This document shows, one piece after another, positions 23,801 through 34,785 of a stretch of 64,000 bases of DNA. Where the stretch lies: assembly GCA_026120185.1 (NCBI GenBank), contig JANUWF010001636.1:2046001-2110000 (forward strand). The letters run 5' to 3'. Every line of letters begins with the position of its first letter. The stretch's first letter is position 1. A model generated the notes under the pieces. That model was not told the DNA's origin and did no database searches. It saw only the letters and a list, made by a program, of their open reading frames with translations. A program made the translations under genes and the position numbers. This stretch comes from Voacanga thouarsii (Eukaryota > Streptophyta > Magnoliopsida > Gentianales > Apocynaceae).

Positions 23801-24102
23801 ATGATTTCAGGTTGATCCTACTGTGGGGTCAGGTAGCTAGTAATATCTACCTTGGAAGAGAATGTGTCTTTTGATTTTATGTATTGCTTTGGGGAGACGA
23901 GAGTAGATAATTTTATTTATGGTTTTTGTTTTGGAGTTTCATGGAATTACTCTTAGAGTATTTTGGGTTGTAATAAATTTTTAAGTTAAAGTATTGTTTT
24001 ATTTCAGCCATTTTATTTGTGTGATCTAGTTGTAAAGACCCCTTGTCCTTTGGACGGGGTGACATCCCCGGCCCTGGCGGGCCTAGGCTTCGGGGTGTTA
24101 CA

Positions 24103-24107
24103 AACGC
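24103..24107. repeat. TSD AACGC, right copy, of the Tekay element
   Basis: Matches 4939-4943. After it the interrupted solo LTR resumes (AACGGAAAATTT). Confidence 0.9.
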
Positions 24108-25856
24108 AACGGAAAATTTTTCAATTTTTCGAGTCACATTTAAGAAAGAGTACTTACTTTTCCTTATTGGTCGTGAATTAACCAACGAAGGGTTGGGTTG
24201 CACTGAAACTTACGTTGGAATGGGAGAAGAAGGCGCCTGTAGTTCGACCTGTATTCTCGCCAATTTTCTATTCATACGCATTAAGCGTCTCTAAACTTCC
24301 TCTCTTCGTCTTTTAGAGTATGACTTACCTTATTCTTGGTTAGCTTGATGAAAGCTTCTTCTTTGGATAGTCAAAATATCTCCAAGAGAGAAAGAAGAGA
24401 AGGACGAGAACAAAAGGAAGAGACGACACACTCAGAGAGAGCTTAGGAAAAAAATCACGTTATTTTTCTTCCTCTCTTGCACCTTAATTTCGGCCAACCT
24501 TAGGGCTTGATGAAGCCCTAATGGCCGAAAACACTAAGCCCTAATAGGCTTGGTGTTGTGCTCTGAAACCAATCCAAGATTGGTCCAGTCATCTTAATTA
24601 ATTAATTATCTTTTATGTGCTTCATTAAATACCCAAAAATAATTAATTAATTCTAATTAGACTCTTAATATATATCAACATATATCAACCTAATTAATTA
24701 ATTTATTCCAACCCAATATTCTTAATTAATTAATTATCTTTTATGAGCCTTATCAAAAACTCAAGTCTAATTAATTAATTCTAATTAGACTCTTAGAATA
24801 AATTTTGGTCTCTTCTAAATAATTATCCATTAAGCCTAGATTGTGTCTAAACAATACCAAGGTAACTTGAGTTACTCCGGAGATTAAGAGACATATTATT
24901 CATAACTACTAAAATGACCAAAATACCCTTATTATTAAATAGCTGTATTTTACCATTTTAAATATTTTTATTTACCACCATATGAAAATATTGACCCCAA
25001 GAAAAAAATTGCTAAAGCAATGTCTTCGACCTACAGGTGAAATGACGGAAATACCCCTCCATGTAACATCCATCAATGAGACATGATAAATGTACTAACA
25101 CCCATTTCAAAGACATCTACCATCCTTAGATCTCTAATTCGATAATCCATGACTCACTTGAATGTACTTGCTTATCATTAGAAGTTACCCAAAAGCACAC
25201 ATTCTAGAGTCACATTCCCAGGGCCCTAGATTATTGGATTATCCTAGACAATCACAAGGGGGTGATTTAACTTTACAAAATAAAGTATAGAAACTCTATT
25301 GCATGAGTCCCTCTTAACTAACTAAAGTAATACACCCAATGTACAAGGTTATTGATTTCACAAAAGAAATTTCACCCAACATACATCAAAGTACCAGATC
25401 ATAACTTCGCCAGACCACCAACTCATTCTCAAGTAAGAAGGTTTCCGTCCACACTGTAGCAGTAATAGTTCGATCTCTATAATTATAGTATTTTAAGAGA
25501 GACCACTACTACAGGTCTAGTTCTACGTATTCGAAATACGCTTATACCAGTGATGCGAGTAAACTACTCACCGATTCAAGGTAAACCATTCCTCTTTGAA
25601 ACTCATGGCATAATAGTCTTACCTTATTGAAATGTCCAATTCCATAAAACGACTAAGAACTTAGTTTTACTTGTATGATAAGTACCCATGGTCTATACCT
25701 TACTGTGAAGAACGACCTAACACATAAATCATTACTTGTCATACTTGGACCCTAAATGTGCAATAATATAAGAAATAAACTAAATTGAATGAATGAATAT
25801 TTTATTGTATTGTATTTACACAGAATACATAATTTTTGAGGGTATACTTTCCAACA

Positions 25857-25861
25857 TATAC
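25857..25861. repeat. TSD TATAC, right copy, of the solo LTR
   Basis: Matches 4903-4907. After it the hAT transposase coding sequence resumes on the minus strand. Confidence 0.85.
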
Positions 25862-26298
25862 AGCATCTGTAGTTAGAGAATACTCAAGTCAAGAAGGAAA
25901 TTGTTTAAACTAAAAATATTGAAATCGCCTAGGATGCTTTTCTAATAAAGAAGGATAAGTAGAGAATTGAATTTAATATGGTCTTGCATTCAAGTAAAAC
26001 TATTGGATTTCATCTCACTAATTTATTGGATATTCCCATATTGGTCTATGCAAACTTGGACCATGTTCTACAATATTAGCTTCTTTAGGAGCACTAGAAG
26101 AATTAAAGGAGACTTAGTGGGGCTTTGGTGATTAAGACTTTGGTTCTCAAGCCTTGGCAATTTTGGGCGGTATACTACTCTCATAATTATTTTAATATTT
26201 CTTTTTAAAAAAAGAGTTAAGCCTTTTCTGCTTGTCATAAATAAGGAATTCCACAAGACCTGCAATATATATATTTTTTTGTTAGTTAACAATATCAA
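25862..26298 (-). pseudogene. hAT transposase with TTF-type zinc finger, 5' portion (broken)
   Basis: The upstream part of the gene at 2929-4907. Reading leftward on the minus strand: a variable N-terminus with KSP-rich sequence (about 26200-26100), then EHGPSLHRPIWEYPIN at about 26073-26020, a signature of plant TTF-type zinc-finger hAT proteins, then the start of the zinc-finger domain (FKQFPS, stop, LEYSLTTDA) ending at 25862. The codon phase runs straight into VYCLPCYLF at 4907 once one TATAC is removed. Stops within IN**DEI and elsewhere show it is dead. Its start codon is uncertain; ATG 26296-26298 is in a low-complexity stretch and may not be real. Confidence 0.85.
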
Positions 26299-26519
26299 TT
26301 TGTTTCTTTTTATACCAATAATAAAAATGATTAAAAATTTTAAATTCTTAAACTTTTTTCTAAAAATTAATTAAATCATTTGAATTTTTCATATGCCCTA
26401 TCCTATTATTTGTTAGTTTGATTTTGTTAGTATATTTTCTTACTTACCAACACAAAGTTGTATTTTTTTTTTAAATTTTAGAAGAAATAAAAGTAGTCTT
26501 ATGTCTTAATTTAAGTTAG

Positions 26520-26581
<62 letters not shown>

Positions 26582-27195
26582 ACAAGTCTATGACTAATAA
26601 AAAAAGAATTTTTGTAAATATTTTACTAAACATAAATTATGCATGCATATACTCAAAAGATAATTTCCTCAAAAAAAAATTATATAAAAATCTAGTACAA
26701 AAATTAACAAATTAAAATTAATAGATAATAATTAATAAATGGTAAGTGCAAACAAGTTAAATAATTCATCCCAAGATTATATAAAAATCTATTACAAAAA
26801 TTAACAAATTAACGTTAATAAATGACAATTAATGATTGAAAAGTGCAAAGTACAATTCAAGTAGGAATTGAAATTGTAAGAATAAGTAAAAGTTAAAAAA
26901 ATATATTGAGATTTGAAGAGTTAAAAAGAAAAAACAAAATGAGCAAGAGACGTACCAAAGTAGAACTAAAGTAGAACTAAGGAGAGATAAGAGAATGAGC
27001 CAATGAGGAGCTCTGAATTGGAGAATATCTGTGCGATATGCTTTTGTCCAAATCTTTTGTTATTTTTGTTGTCTTTAAGTGTCTTTTTTGAGTGTAAAGC
27101 TTCTTAAGAAGTTAGAAATTATTTGTTGACTTTTAGATATAAAAGGCTTATTTGGAAAGTTAAAAATTCTCTTCAGAAATAAAAAAATAAAGGTA
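26299..27195. other. AT-rich stretch with a long TA microsatellite
   Basis: A TA repeat runs at about 26523-26579. The rest is AT-rich and holds no supported gene. It probably includes the 5' non-coding end of the old hAT element, but I could not find its terminal inverted repeat. Confidence 0.6.
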
Positions 27196-27200
27196 AAAAT
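27196..27200. repeat. TSD AAAAT, left copy, of copia element 1
   Basis: AAAAT before TGTTATGAAT, repeated at 32502-32506 after the 3' LTR. Confidence 0.8.
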
Positions 27201-27567
27201 TGTTATGAATTATTGAAATCTCCATTAATTAGTGAAGGCTCCACTAATTATGGATTTATGTGAATTATTAGAAGATTTTTATGGATGTCCACCATTTAGT
27301 GGAGACACCATTAATTGAGATTAGTTGAAGATGATGTATGCCATGATGTATTCCACTAATTAGAGCTCTATAAATAGAGCTATTCTCTAAGCTTGTAATA
27401 CACCATTATTTTGTGAAAGAAAGATCAGCGAAAGAAAGATTAGAGAAAGAATTGTGAGAGAAAGAAAGAGAGAAGTTTGAAGAGAAATTCTTGTGCAAAG
27501 AATAGTTAGAGTTTTCTTAGTGTGTAGTGTGTAGATTTTATTCTAACACTACCCTAATTTTATAACA
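27201..27567 (+). repeat. 5' LTR of copia element 1
   Basis: 367 bp. A clear TATA box (TATAAATA, 27369-27376) sits in a near-palindrome GAGCTCTATAAATAGAGCT. The bases after it are CGTTATCAGCACGAG, the primer-binding region; this does not read TGGTATCAGAGC, so the primer is not the usual full initiator-tRNA match. Confidence 0.92.
27369..27376 (+). promoter_or_regulatory. TATA box in the copia 1 LTR
   Basis: TATAAATA about 200 bp before the LTR end, the expected place for the U3 promoter. Repeated at 32303-32310 and, inverted, at 34458-34465 in copia 2. Confidence 0.7.
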
Positions 27568-27666
27568 CGTTATCAGCACGAGTCTCTGCAGTTATTAAAG
27601 CCAGAAAACAGCACGAGTCTCTGCCGTTATTAAAGCCAGAAGATAGGTACGCATTTATTGATCTCT

Positions 27667-28525
27667 ATGGCTAATCTCGCTAAACTCGAATTTGTAACCC
27701 TTGATATTTCTGGAAAAAATTATATGTCATGGGTTCTCGATGCAGAAATGCATCTAAATGCTGAAGGTCTTAGTGAAACTATTCAAGCAAATAATAGTGC
27801 ATCTGCACAACACAAGGCTAAAGCTTTTATTTTTATTCGTCGTCATCTCGATGAAAATTTGAAAATGGAATATCTTACCGAAAAAGATCCATATGGCCTG
27901 TGGGTAAATTTAAAATAAAGATTTGGCCACCTGAAGATGGTCGTACTACCCACTGCACGGTATGAATGGTTGCACCTGAGGTTGCAAGATTTTAAAACCG
28001 TGAATTAATATAGCTCCGCAATGTATAAAATTACATCTCAATTAAAATTATGCGGAGAAAAAGTGACTGATGAAGATATGTTGGAGAAGACATTCTCCAC
28101 CTTTCATGCCTCGAATATTGTCCTGCAAGCAACAATATCGAGAAAAGGGGTATACAAAATTTACAGATTTAATTATCGCCCTCCTCATTGCGAGAGAAAA
28201 ATAATGAGTTATTATTGAGAAATCATGAAGCTGCACCAATCGGCTCAACAAAGACTCCGTAAGTGAATGTTGTTGGCTCCAGCAGAAGCCATCGTTATAG
28301 TCGTGGTCGTGGCCATGGCCGTGACCGTGGTCGTGGTTATGGTCGTAGACACGCTCGATATTTCCCTTATCACAATCATAATCAAACTGTGAGAAATACT
28401 GGCCACCGAAGTGGAACAGAAAAGATCATAAGGGAAAAGAAAAAGAAATTGAAGAAAAGCATGAGGATATATGTTATAGATGTGGCATGAAAGGTCATTG
28501 GTCACGAAACCGTCAGTACGGCTAA
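27667..28525 (+). pseudogene. gag of copia element 1
   Basis: Start MANLAKLEFVTLDISGKNY at 27667, a well-conserved start of a plant copia gag family. An in-frame stop follows KMEYLTEKDPYGLWVNLK at 27916-27918 and later parts lie in other frames (28021-28218, 28263-28490). An arginine/glycine-rich segment (SRGRGHGRDRGRGYGRR) precedes a zinc knuckle CYRCGMKGHWSRNR at about 28471-28512, which lacks the final Cys of CX2CX4HX4C. It would form the particle shell; it is not functional as written. Confidence 0.85.
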
Positions 28526-28795
28526 GCATTTAGTTGAATTGTATCAAGCTTCATTGAAAAATAAAAATGTGGAAGCAAATTTTTCTCAACATCCAATCAA
28601 TAATGCTGAGGATGATGATATTGATCTTGAAGATCTTAATATCAATATTACCCATATGGATGTATCGGATTTTTTTTGAACACCCAGACGGTAGGATAGA
28701 CCATTTAATTGGTGATGGCAGTGTCCAGAAGAACTAAAGCCTCACCCTAATATTTTTGTATTTTCATTTTCATTCTATTTTAATAATATTTACGT

Positions 28796-30380
28796 TTGCA
28801 TATATATATTTGTGTTCAGATGGCTGTTGTTAATGATGATGTATGCATTATTGATAGTGGAACTACACACACCATACTAAAAAATGAGAAATATTTTTCT
28901 GATCTCAAAATGAGAGAAATAAATATTTATACGATAAACAGTAATGCAAATGTAATTGAGGGCTCCGTAAGAGCTAGTATATTGTTGCATAAAGGAACAA
29001 CAATTATTATTGATAAGGCACTATTTTCCTCAAAATCCAGAAGAAATTTATTGAGTTTTAAAGATATCCGCAGAAATGGGTATCATGTTGAAACAAATGA
29101 GGAAAATGGGATTGAGCATATTTTTATTACTCAAATGCATTTGGGTAAGAAATCTGTATTAGAAAAACTGCCGTCTTTTTCTACTGGCCTATATTTTGTA
29201 AAAATACGTACAATTGAAATTCATCATCTAGTAAACCAGAAGTTTACTGATCCTATTACTTTTAGCATTTGGCATGATCGGTTAGGTCATTCGGGATCTA
29301 CCATGATGAGAAGAATCATTGAGAATACACATGGTCATCCTTTAAAAAATAAAAAGGATATTAACATCAGAAAAATTCGCATGTACTGCATGTTCCCTAG
29401 GAAAATTAATTGTTAAACCATCACCAGTAAAAGTAGGAGCTGAAAATCCTACATTTCTCGAACGGATTCACGGAGATATTTGTGGACCTATTGATCCACC
29501 ATGTGGACCGTTCAAATATTTTATGGTCTTAATTGATGCATCATCCCGATGGTTACATATATGTTTATTATCTACTCGCAACCTGGCGTTTGCGAGATTA
29601 CTTGCTCAAATAATTAAATTACGAGCACAATTTCCGGACCATCACATTAAAAATATCCGTTTGGATAATGCTGGTGAATTTTCATCACATGCTTTTGATG
29701 CATATTGCATGTCAATTGGGATTAATGTTGAACATCATGTAGCTCATGTTCACACACAAAATGGTCTTGCTGAATCTTTGATTAAACGATTACAATTAAT
29801 TGCTAGACCATTATTAATGAAAACAAATCTCCCAACATCTGCCTGGGAACATGCTATTCTACATGCTGCAACACTTGTACGTATAAGACCAGCTAGTTAT
29901 CATAAATTCTATCTTTTGCAATTGACTTTTGGGTCAGAACCAAATATTGCTCATTTAAGAATTTTTGGGTGTGTTGTATATATTCCAATTGCACCAAACC
30001 AACGTACAAAGATGGGTCCTCAAAGAAGAAATGGGATATACGTTGGATATGATTCTCCCTCTATTATCAGGTATGTTGAACCCCGGACAGGAGATATATT
30101 CACAACGAAGATTTGCTCGATTGTCATTTTGATGAATCATTATTCCCTAAATTAGGGGAGAACCAAAACAAGCATAAAAAGGATCTTGCTTGGACAACAT
30201 CATTAAATTATCTTGATCCGCGTACAAGTGCATGTGAACTTGAAGTTCAAAAGATAATTCATTTGCAAAGCATTGCAAATCAAATGCTAGACGTTTTTGT
30301 TGACTCCAGAAGAGTTACAAAATCGCATATTCCAGCTATAAATGCTCCTATTCGAATTGAAGTTCTAGCAGAATAAAATA
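28796..30380 (+). pseudogene. Protease and integrase of copia element 1
   Basis: Protease: CIIDSGTTHTILKN near 28845, with the catalytic DSG kept. The pre-integrase zinc region has HDRLGHSGSTMMRRI, then a stop or frame break near 29414. The integrase core is at 29455-30110: HGDICGPI, LIDASSRWLHICL, IRLDNAGEF and TQNGLAESLIKRL, so the D, D and E residues can all be seen. GIYVGYDSPSI closes the domain. A frameshift at about 30110 leads into 30113-30376. Integrase would insert the cDNA in the nucleus. Confidence 0.87.
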
Positions 30381-30559
30381 TTATACCTATAGCTGCTGAG
30401 TCAAAAACACGCCGTAAGCGTGGCCGACCTCTTGGTTCTAAAGATAAAAATCCTCGAAAGAAAAGAGGATTAAATGATCCGGAAGATCATATTGAAGAAA
30501 AGAATGATAAAGACCAAGAGAGAACTGATGACAAAGAACCGAAGTTGATGAAAGTAACA

Positions 30560-31992
30560 TCGAAATTTCTATCAATTATACCACTTCCGGTAGAAGTTGG
30601 AATCGGATAGAAACTGTTATTGATAATATATTTGCATACAATATATCTCTTGATGTTACACAGGATAATGATGATCCCGAACCAATATCGATTGATGAAT
30701 GTCGGCATAGAAAAGATTGGTCGCAATGGAAAGATGCGATTCAATCGGAGTTAAATGCACCGACAAAACGTGAAGTCTTCGGACCTGCAGTCCGAACACC
30801 GTAAGGTGTAAAACCCGTTGGCTACAAATGGATATTTGTGCGAAAGCGCAATGAAAAGAGTGAAATCGTTCGATATAAAGCGCGATTAGTAGCCCAAGGT
30901 TTTTCACAAAGACCAGGTATTGACTATGATGAAACTTATTCTCCCGTTGTTGATGCTATTACACTCCGATATCTTATCAGCTTGGCAAGTACATGAAAAG
31001 ATAGATATGCGCCTATTAGATGTTGTCATCTGCTTACTTGTATGGAAATTTAGAAAATAATGTTTACATGAAAATCCTCGAATGATTTCATATGCTCAAG
31101 CATATAAACATTATCCTCGTGAAAATTACTCCATCAAGTTGCGTAAATCATTATATGGCTCGAAGCAATCTGAGCGCATGTGGTTCACACGTCTTAGTGA
31201 ATATTTATTGAAAGCGGGATTTAAAAATGACCAGATAAAGATCATTTCCGACCTCAAGAAAATGATGAAGAACTCCTTGGTCCTGAAGTACCATATCTCA
31301 GTGCAATTGGTGCATTGATGTATCTTGCTAATAATACACGACCTGATATTGCTTTTGCTGTCAATTTATTAGCAAGATTTAGTTCTTTACCAACACGATG
31401 ACATTGGAATGGAATTAAACAAGTCCTTCGATATCTCCAAGGTACAATTGATCTCGGATTATTTTATTCAAATAAAACCAGTCCAACATTGATAGGTTAT
31501 GCAGATGCTGGTTATTTATCTGATCCACATAAAGCACGTTCTCAAACAGGCTATCTATTTACATGTGGAAATACTGCTATATCATGGCGTTCTACGAAAC
31601 AGTCTATAGCAGATACTTCTTCAAATCATGCTGAAATTATAGCCATTCATGAAGTAAGTCGAGAATGTGTATGGCTAAGACCCATGATTCATTATATCCG
31701 AGAAAGTTGTGGATTATCATCAATCAAAGATATTCCAACTCCTCTTTATGAAGACAATGCAGCTTGCATAACTCAATTAGGAGGAGGATATATTAAAGGA
31801 GATCGGACAAAACATATTTCACCAAAATTCTTCTTTACTCATGAACTCCAGAAGAAAGGTGAAATTGATGTGCTACAAATTCGGTCATGTGACAAACTCG
31901 CAGATATTTTCACGAAGACTTTACCGACTGCAACATTTGAGAAGTTGAGATATAAAATTGGTATGCGTCGGTTTAAAGATTTAAAGGAATAA
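30560..31992 (+). pseudogene. Reverse transcriptase (deleted core) and RNase H of copia element 1
   Basis: RT fragments include KPVGYKWIFVRKRNE-like sequence near 30810-30860 and LRKSLYGSKQSERMWFTRL near 31140-31195. After KAGFKNDQ (about 31235) the frame jumps to a position just before PDIAFAVN; the segment that holds the YVDD active site in the sister copy is missing. RNase H follows: LIGYADAGYLSDPHKARSQTGY (from about 31489), AEIIAIHEVSRECVWL, LYEDNAACI and KLADIFTKTLP, ending with a stop at 31990-31992. With its catalytic box deleted this copy could only move with enzymes from relatives. Confidence 0.87.
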
Positions 31993-32134
31993 TCTCATCA
32001 GGGGGAGTAATAAATAGACATATAGAATAGTGTACTCTTTTTCCTTCACTAGATTTTTTTCCCCACTGGGTTTTTATCTAGTAAGGTTTTAACGAGGCAT
32101 ATTCTTTATGTATGGATGGACATCCAAGGGGGAG

Positions 32135-32501
32135 TGTTATGAATTATTGGAATCTCTATTAATTAGTGAAGGCTCCACTAATTATGGATTTATGTGAATT
32201 ATTAGAAGATTTTTATGGATGTCCACCATTTAGTGGAGACACCATTAATTGAGATTAGTTGAAGATGATGTATGCCATGATGTATTCCACTAATTAGAGC
32301 TCTATAAATAGAGCTATTCTCTAAGCTTGTAATACACCATTATTTTGTGAAAGAAAGATTAGTGAAAGAAAGATTAGAGAAAGAATTGTGAGAGAAAGAA
32401 AGAGAGAAGTTTGAAGAGAAATTCTTGTGCAAAGAATAGTTAGAGTTTTCTTAGTGTGTAGTGTGTAGATTTTATTCTAACACTACCCTAATTTTATAAC
32501 A
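32135..32501 (+). repeat. 3' LTR of copia element 1
   Basis: 367 bp, nearly identical to 27201-27567. Followed by the TSD AAAAT. Confidence 0.92.
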
Positions 32502-32506
32502 AAAAT

Positions 32507-33260
32507 TAAATTATTATAGTTTTATTGACTTTATATTTAATATAAATTTATTTATTTCAACAAATTTAAAATATTTTATTAATAAGTAAAAAAATATATA
32601 AATAATACCAATATTATAATTATAATTTTTAAGTTAGAGTAATAATATTAACAAATATTTTTTAGAATTTTTTTTCCTAAGAATAGTTTATATTAAAATA
32701 TATTAAAAATTTTTGTTGAGAGAGTATATATATAGAGAGAGAGAGAGGGTTTTCCAAAATCTTCAGGGTCCTCCCCCCCCCCCCCCCCCCCCACCACTGG
32801 AACTAATAACTTTCATTCTAACCAAACGAAAAAAGGAGACTTCTTTGTGAAATATCGGTCAACAATTAGCATCTTATTATAGCTTCTAAAGTAAGAGCTG
32901 AAGTAATAATCTACCTTCACCCTCAAAATACCTTTCAACTTTTCACAAGATTTCAGAGTAAGTACTACATATTTCTTTATGGACTAATACTTCTCCTTTA
33001 GAGTAAAATCTTTTAGGATGAAAGTTATACTATATTTTAAGATTTTCGGAATACTTCTTTCATTGAGATTTAAATATTTATTTTTATTTGACATAATTTT
33101 TTTTTTTAAAAAAATTATTCTAACTATTTTCCATATTGCCTTATTAATAATTAAAGAACTTAGTCCCCTAAAATATAAAGAAGTTGGTGGTATACAATTA
33201 TTATGTGTTAGGAAAATTTATATCCCTTATATGTATAAGATCCGTCGTAACAGTATAAAC

Positions 33261-33310
<50 letters not shown>

Positions 33311-34276
33311 TGAAAAAGTAGAAATTTATTTTCGAACATCCCATAATAAGAATTTAGTCATTCAACTTTGAAATATGAGAGTATATATTTTCTACATTTT
33401 TCAAAATTTTTTCTTGTTTTGTGAATTTTGTAGCTATAAGAACCAAGAGATGATTTTTTTCCCCTTGCTAAATGAAAAATTAGTGACAACGACACGACCT
33501 AAGCCATTACAACCAAATATATATTTCCAAAACAGCCATAATTCCTTGATGGGTTAGTCTATTACAAAATTTACAAGTTTAACCCTCTAATACAGATTTT
33601 AAAATAATATATTATTTCTATAATCAATTAACTAATAAAAGTATTTCATAGCAAAGCCATAAAATCTGAATTCAAAATTTACCAATCTTTATTGATCCAC
33701 AAAAGGAAGTTATATGAAATTTGTCTCAAAACATTGTCTCATGAACCTTTTTCACCTTTATTTATAATCTTTTTTTTCTTTTTTTTATAACTTTATTCTT
33801 TTGCTTTTTACAAATTAAAGAAACCGTCACTTATATAATTGAAGGAGAAATGGATATATATATATATAGAGCTGTGGAATGCTCCCATTGTGATACGTGA
33901 TAATGTTTTGGATTGACACATGATAAAGTTATTTAAATTCATTGAATTCAAATGAATATTATGTGAATTTAATAAAATTTATCTGTGGGTGACATGTATC
34001 AGCTCTAAATTGAAATGATATATTATGGTACTTTTTTCATTTCATATTAAGTACAAGGTGATTAATTATTTATGAAATTTTTTATCTATTCAGAGAAGCA
34101 TTAGAGAGGAGGGAGAGAAGAGAGATTTGATTTGGTAATTTTTTCGAGAGATATAAAGATAGAGAAATTTAAAAAGTTGTTTAGTTCAACTAAAATATTG
34201 AAAATATTGATATATGAAAATGTGTAAAGAATTAAATATTATAAAATAAAATATTAATATTAAAAGGATAAATAAT
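32507..34276. other. Spacer between the two inverted copia copies
   Basis: AT-rich. Contains a run of 20 C (32773-32792), a GA repeat just before it (about 32736-32749), and a TA microsatellite (33266-33307). Short open frames at 33018-33371 and 33375-33557 are low-complexity and are not supported as genes. Confidence 0.7.
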
Positions 34277-34281
34277 ATAAA
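34277..34281. repeat. TSD ATAAA, left copy, of copia element 2
   Basis: ATAAA precedes TGTTATAAAATTAGGG and is repeated at 39869-39873. Confidence 0.75.
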
Positions 34282-34633
34282 TGTTATAAAATTAGGGTAG
34301 TGTTAGAATAAAATCTTCACACTACACACTAATAAAACTCTAACTATTTTGCACAAGAATTTCTCTCTTTCTTTTCTCTCACAATTTTCTCTAATCTTTC
34401 TTTCACTAATCTTTCTTTCACAAAATAATGGTGTGTTACAAGCTTAGAGAATAGCTCTATTTATAGAGCTCTAATTAGTGAATTACATCATGGCATACAT
34501 CATCTTCCACTAATCTTAATTAGTGGTGTCTCCACTAAATGGTGGACATCCATAAAAATCTTCTAATAATTCACATAAATCCATAATTAGTGGAGCCTCC
34601 ACTAATTAATAAAGATCCCAATAATTCATAATA
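34282..34633 (-). repeat. 3' LTR of copia element 2
   Basis: 352 bp, near-identical to 39517-39868. Holds an inverted TATA box at 34458-34465. Confidence 0.9.
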
Positions 34634-34785
34634 CTCCCCCTTGGATGTCCATCAATTACATAAAGAATATGCCTCGTTAAAACCTTACTAGATAAAAACC
34701 CAGTGGGAAAAAAATCTAGTGAAGGAAAAAGAGTACACTATTCTATATGTCTATTTATTACTCCCCCTGATGAGATGATTCCTTT

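Larger units (their letters stand above)
4944..24102 (+). mobile_element. Ty3/gypsy chromovirus (Tekay/Del-like) with giant LTRs
   Basis: A full-length but inactive LTR retrotransposon. In order: 5' LTR (4944-9232), primer-binding site (from 9235), an extra acidic ORF (9331-9861), gag, protease, RT-RNase H, integrase and a C-terminal chromodomain-like segment (10121-14660), a polypurine tract (about 14698-14710), and a 3' LTR (14711-24102) opened by a CACTA insertion. The PR-RT-RH-IN order defines gypsy. The tail LERSVKTLRNKQI...VKIQWEHH...ATWESEE resembles the chromodomain-type tail of the Tekay/Del lineage, which is also known for long LTRs. Flanking AACGC repeats mark one insertion event. 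Over the first about 240 bp the two LTRs differ by a few percent by eye, so it is neither very young nor ancient. Seven lesions break the coding region. Confidence 0.88.
14711..24102 (+). repeat. 3' LTR of the Tekay-like element, interrupted by a CACTA element
   Basis: LTR sequence is 14711-15207 and 20830-24102, about 3.77 kb after removing the insertion and one TSD copy. It follows the 5' LTR closely, but lacks about 0.52 kb that lies at about 7779-8308 in the 5' copy: here AAATTTAATCTC joins almost directly to AAAACTCTTTCC near 23160-23190. Either this copy lost DNA or the other gained it. It ends TGTTACA, followed by the AACGC TSD. Confidence 0.87.
4908..25856 (-). mobile_element. Solo LTR of a probable Ty1/copia element, split by later insertions
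   Basis: Its own sequence is 4908-4943 plus 24108-25856, about 1.79 kb. On the minus strand it runs TGTTGGAAAG ... TAAGTCTTCA, so it has TG/CA ends, flanked by TATAC. No internal coding region, primer-binding site or second LTR is seen, so it looks like the product of LTR-LTR recombination. The orientation and copia assignment are inferred from the TGTTGGAAA start followed by an A/T-rich segment, a pattern I know from eudicot copia LTRs. Inside, a block with TTAATTAATTAATTATC followed by CTAATTAGACTCTTA occurs twice (about 24593-24670 and 24720-24797), a local duplication. It interrupts the hAT transposase gene and is itself interrupted by the Tekay element. Confidence 0.75.
27201..32501 (+). 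mobile_element. Ty1/copia element 1 (5.3 kb, complete ends, dead coding)
   Basis: Two 367-bp LTRs (27201-27567, 32135-32501) begin TGTTATGAAT and end TATAACA, and differ at about four positions by eye. So the insertion is fairly recent although its proteins are already broken. In order: gag, protease, integrase, RT, RNase H, which is the copia order. A polypurine tract CCAAGGGGGAG is at 32124-32134. The element belongs to the same family as the copy at 34282-39868 in opposite orientation. Relative to that copy it has lost a few hundred bases of the RT domain. Confidence 0.92.

Noticed and set aside
32773..32792. Run of 20 C as a possible G-quadruplex or regulatory site
   Set aside because: A single homopolymer; may be an assembly or polymerase artefact, and nothing nearby supports a role.
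33018..33557. Open frames with membrane-like composition
   Set aside because: Composition follows from T-rich and TA-repeat DNA.
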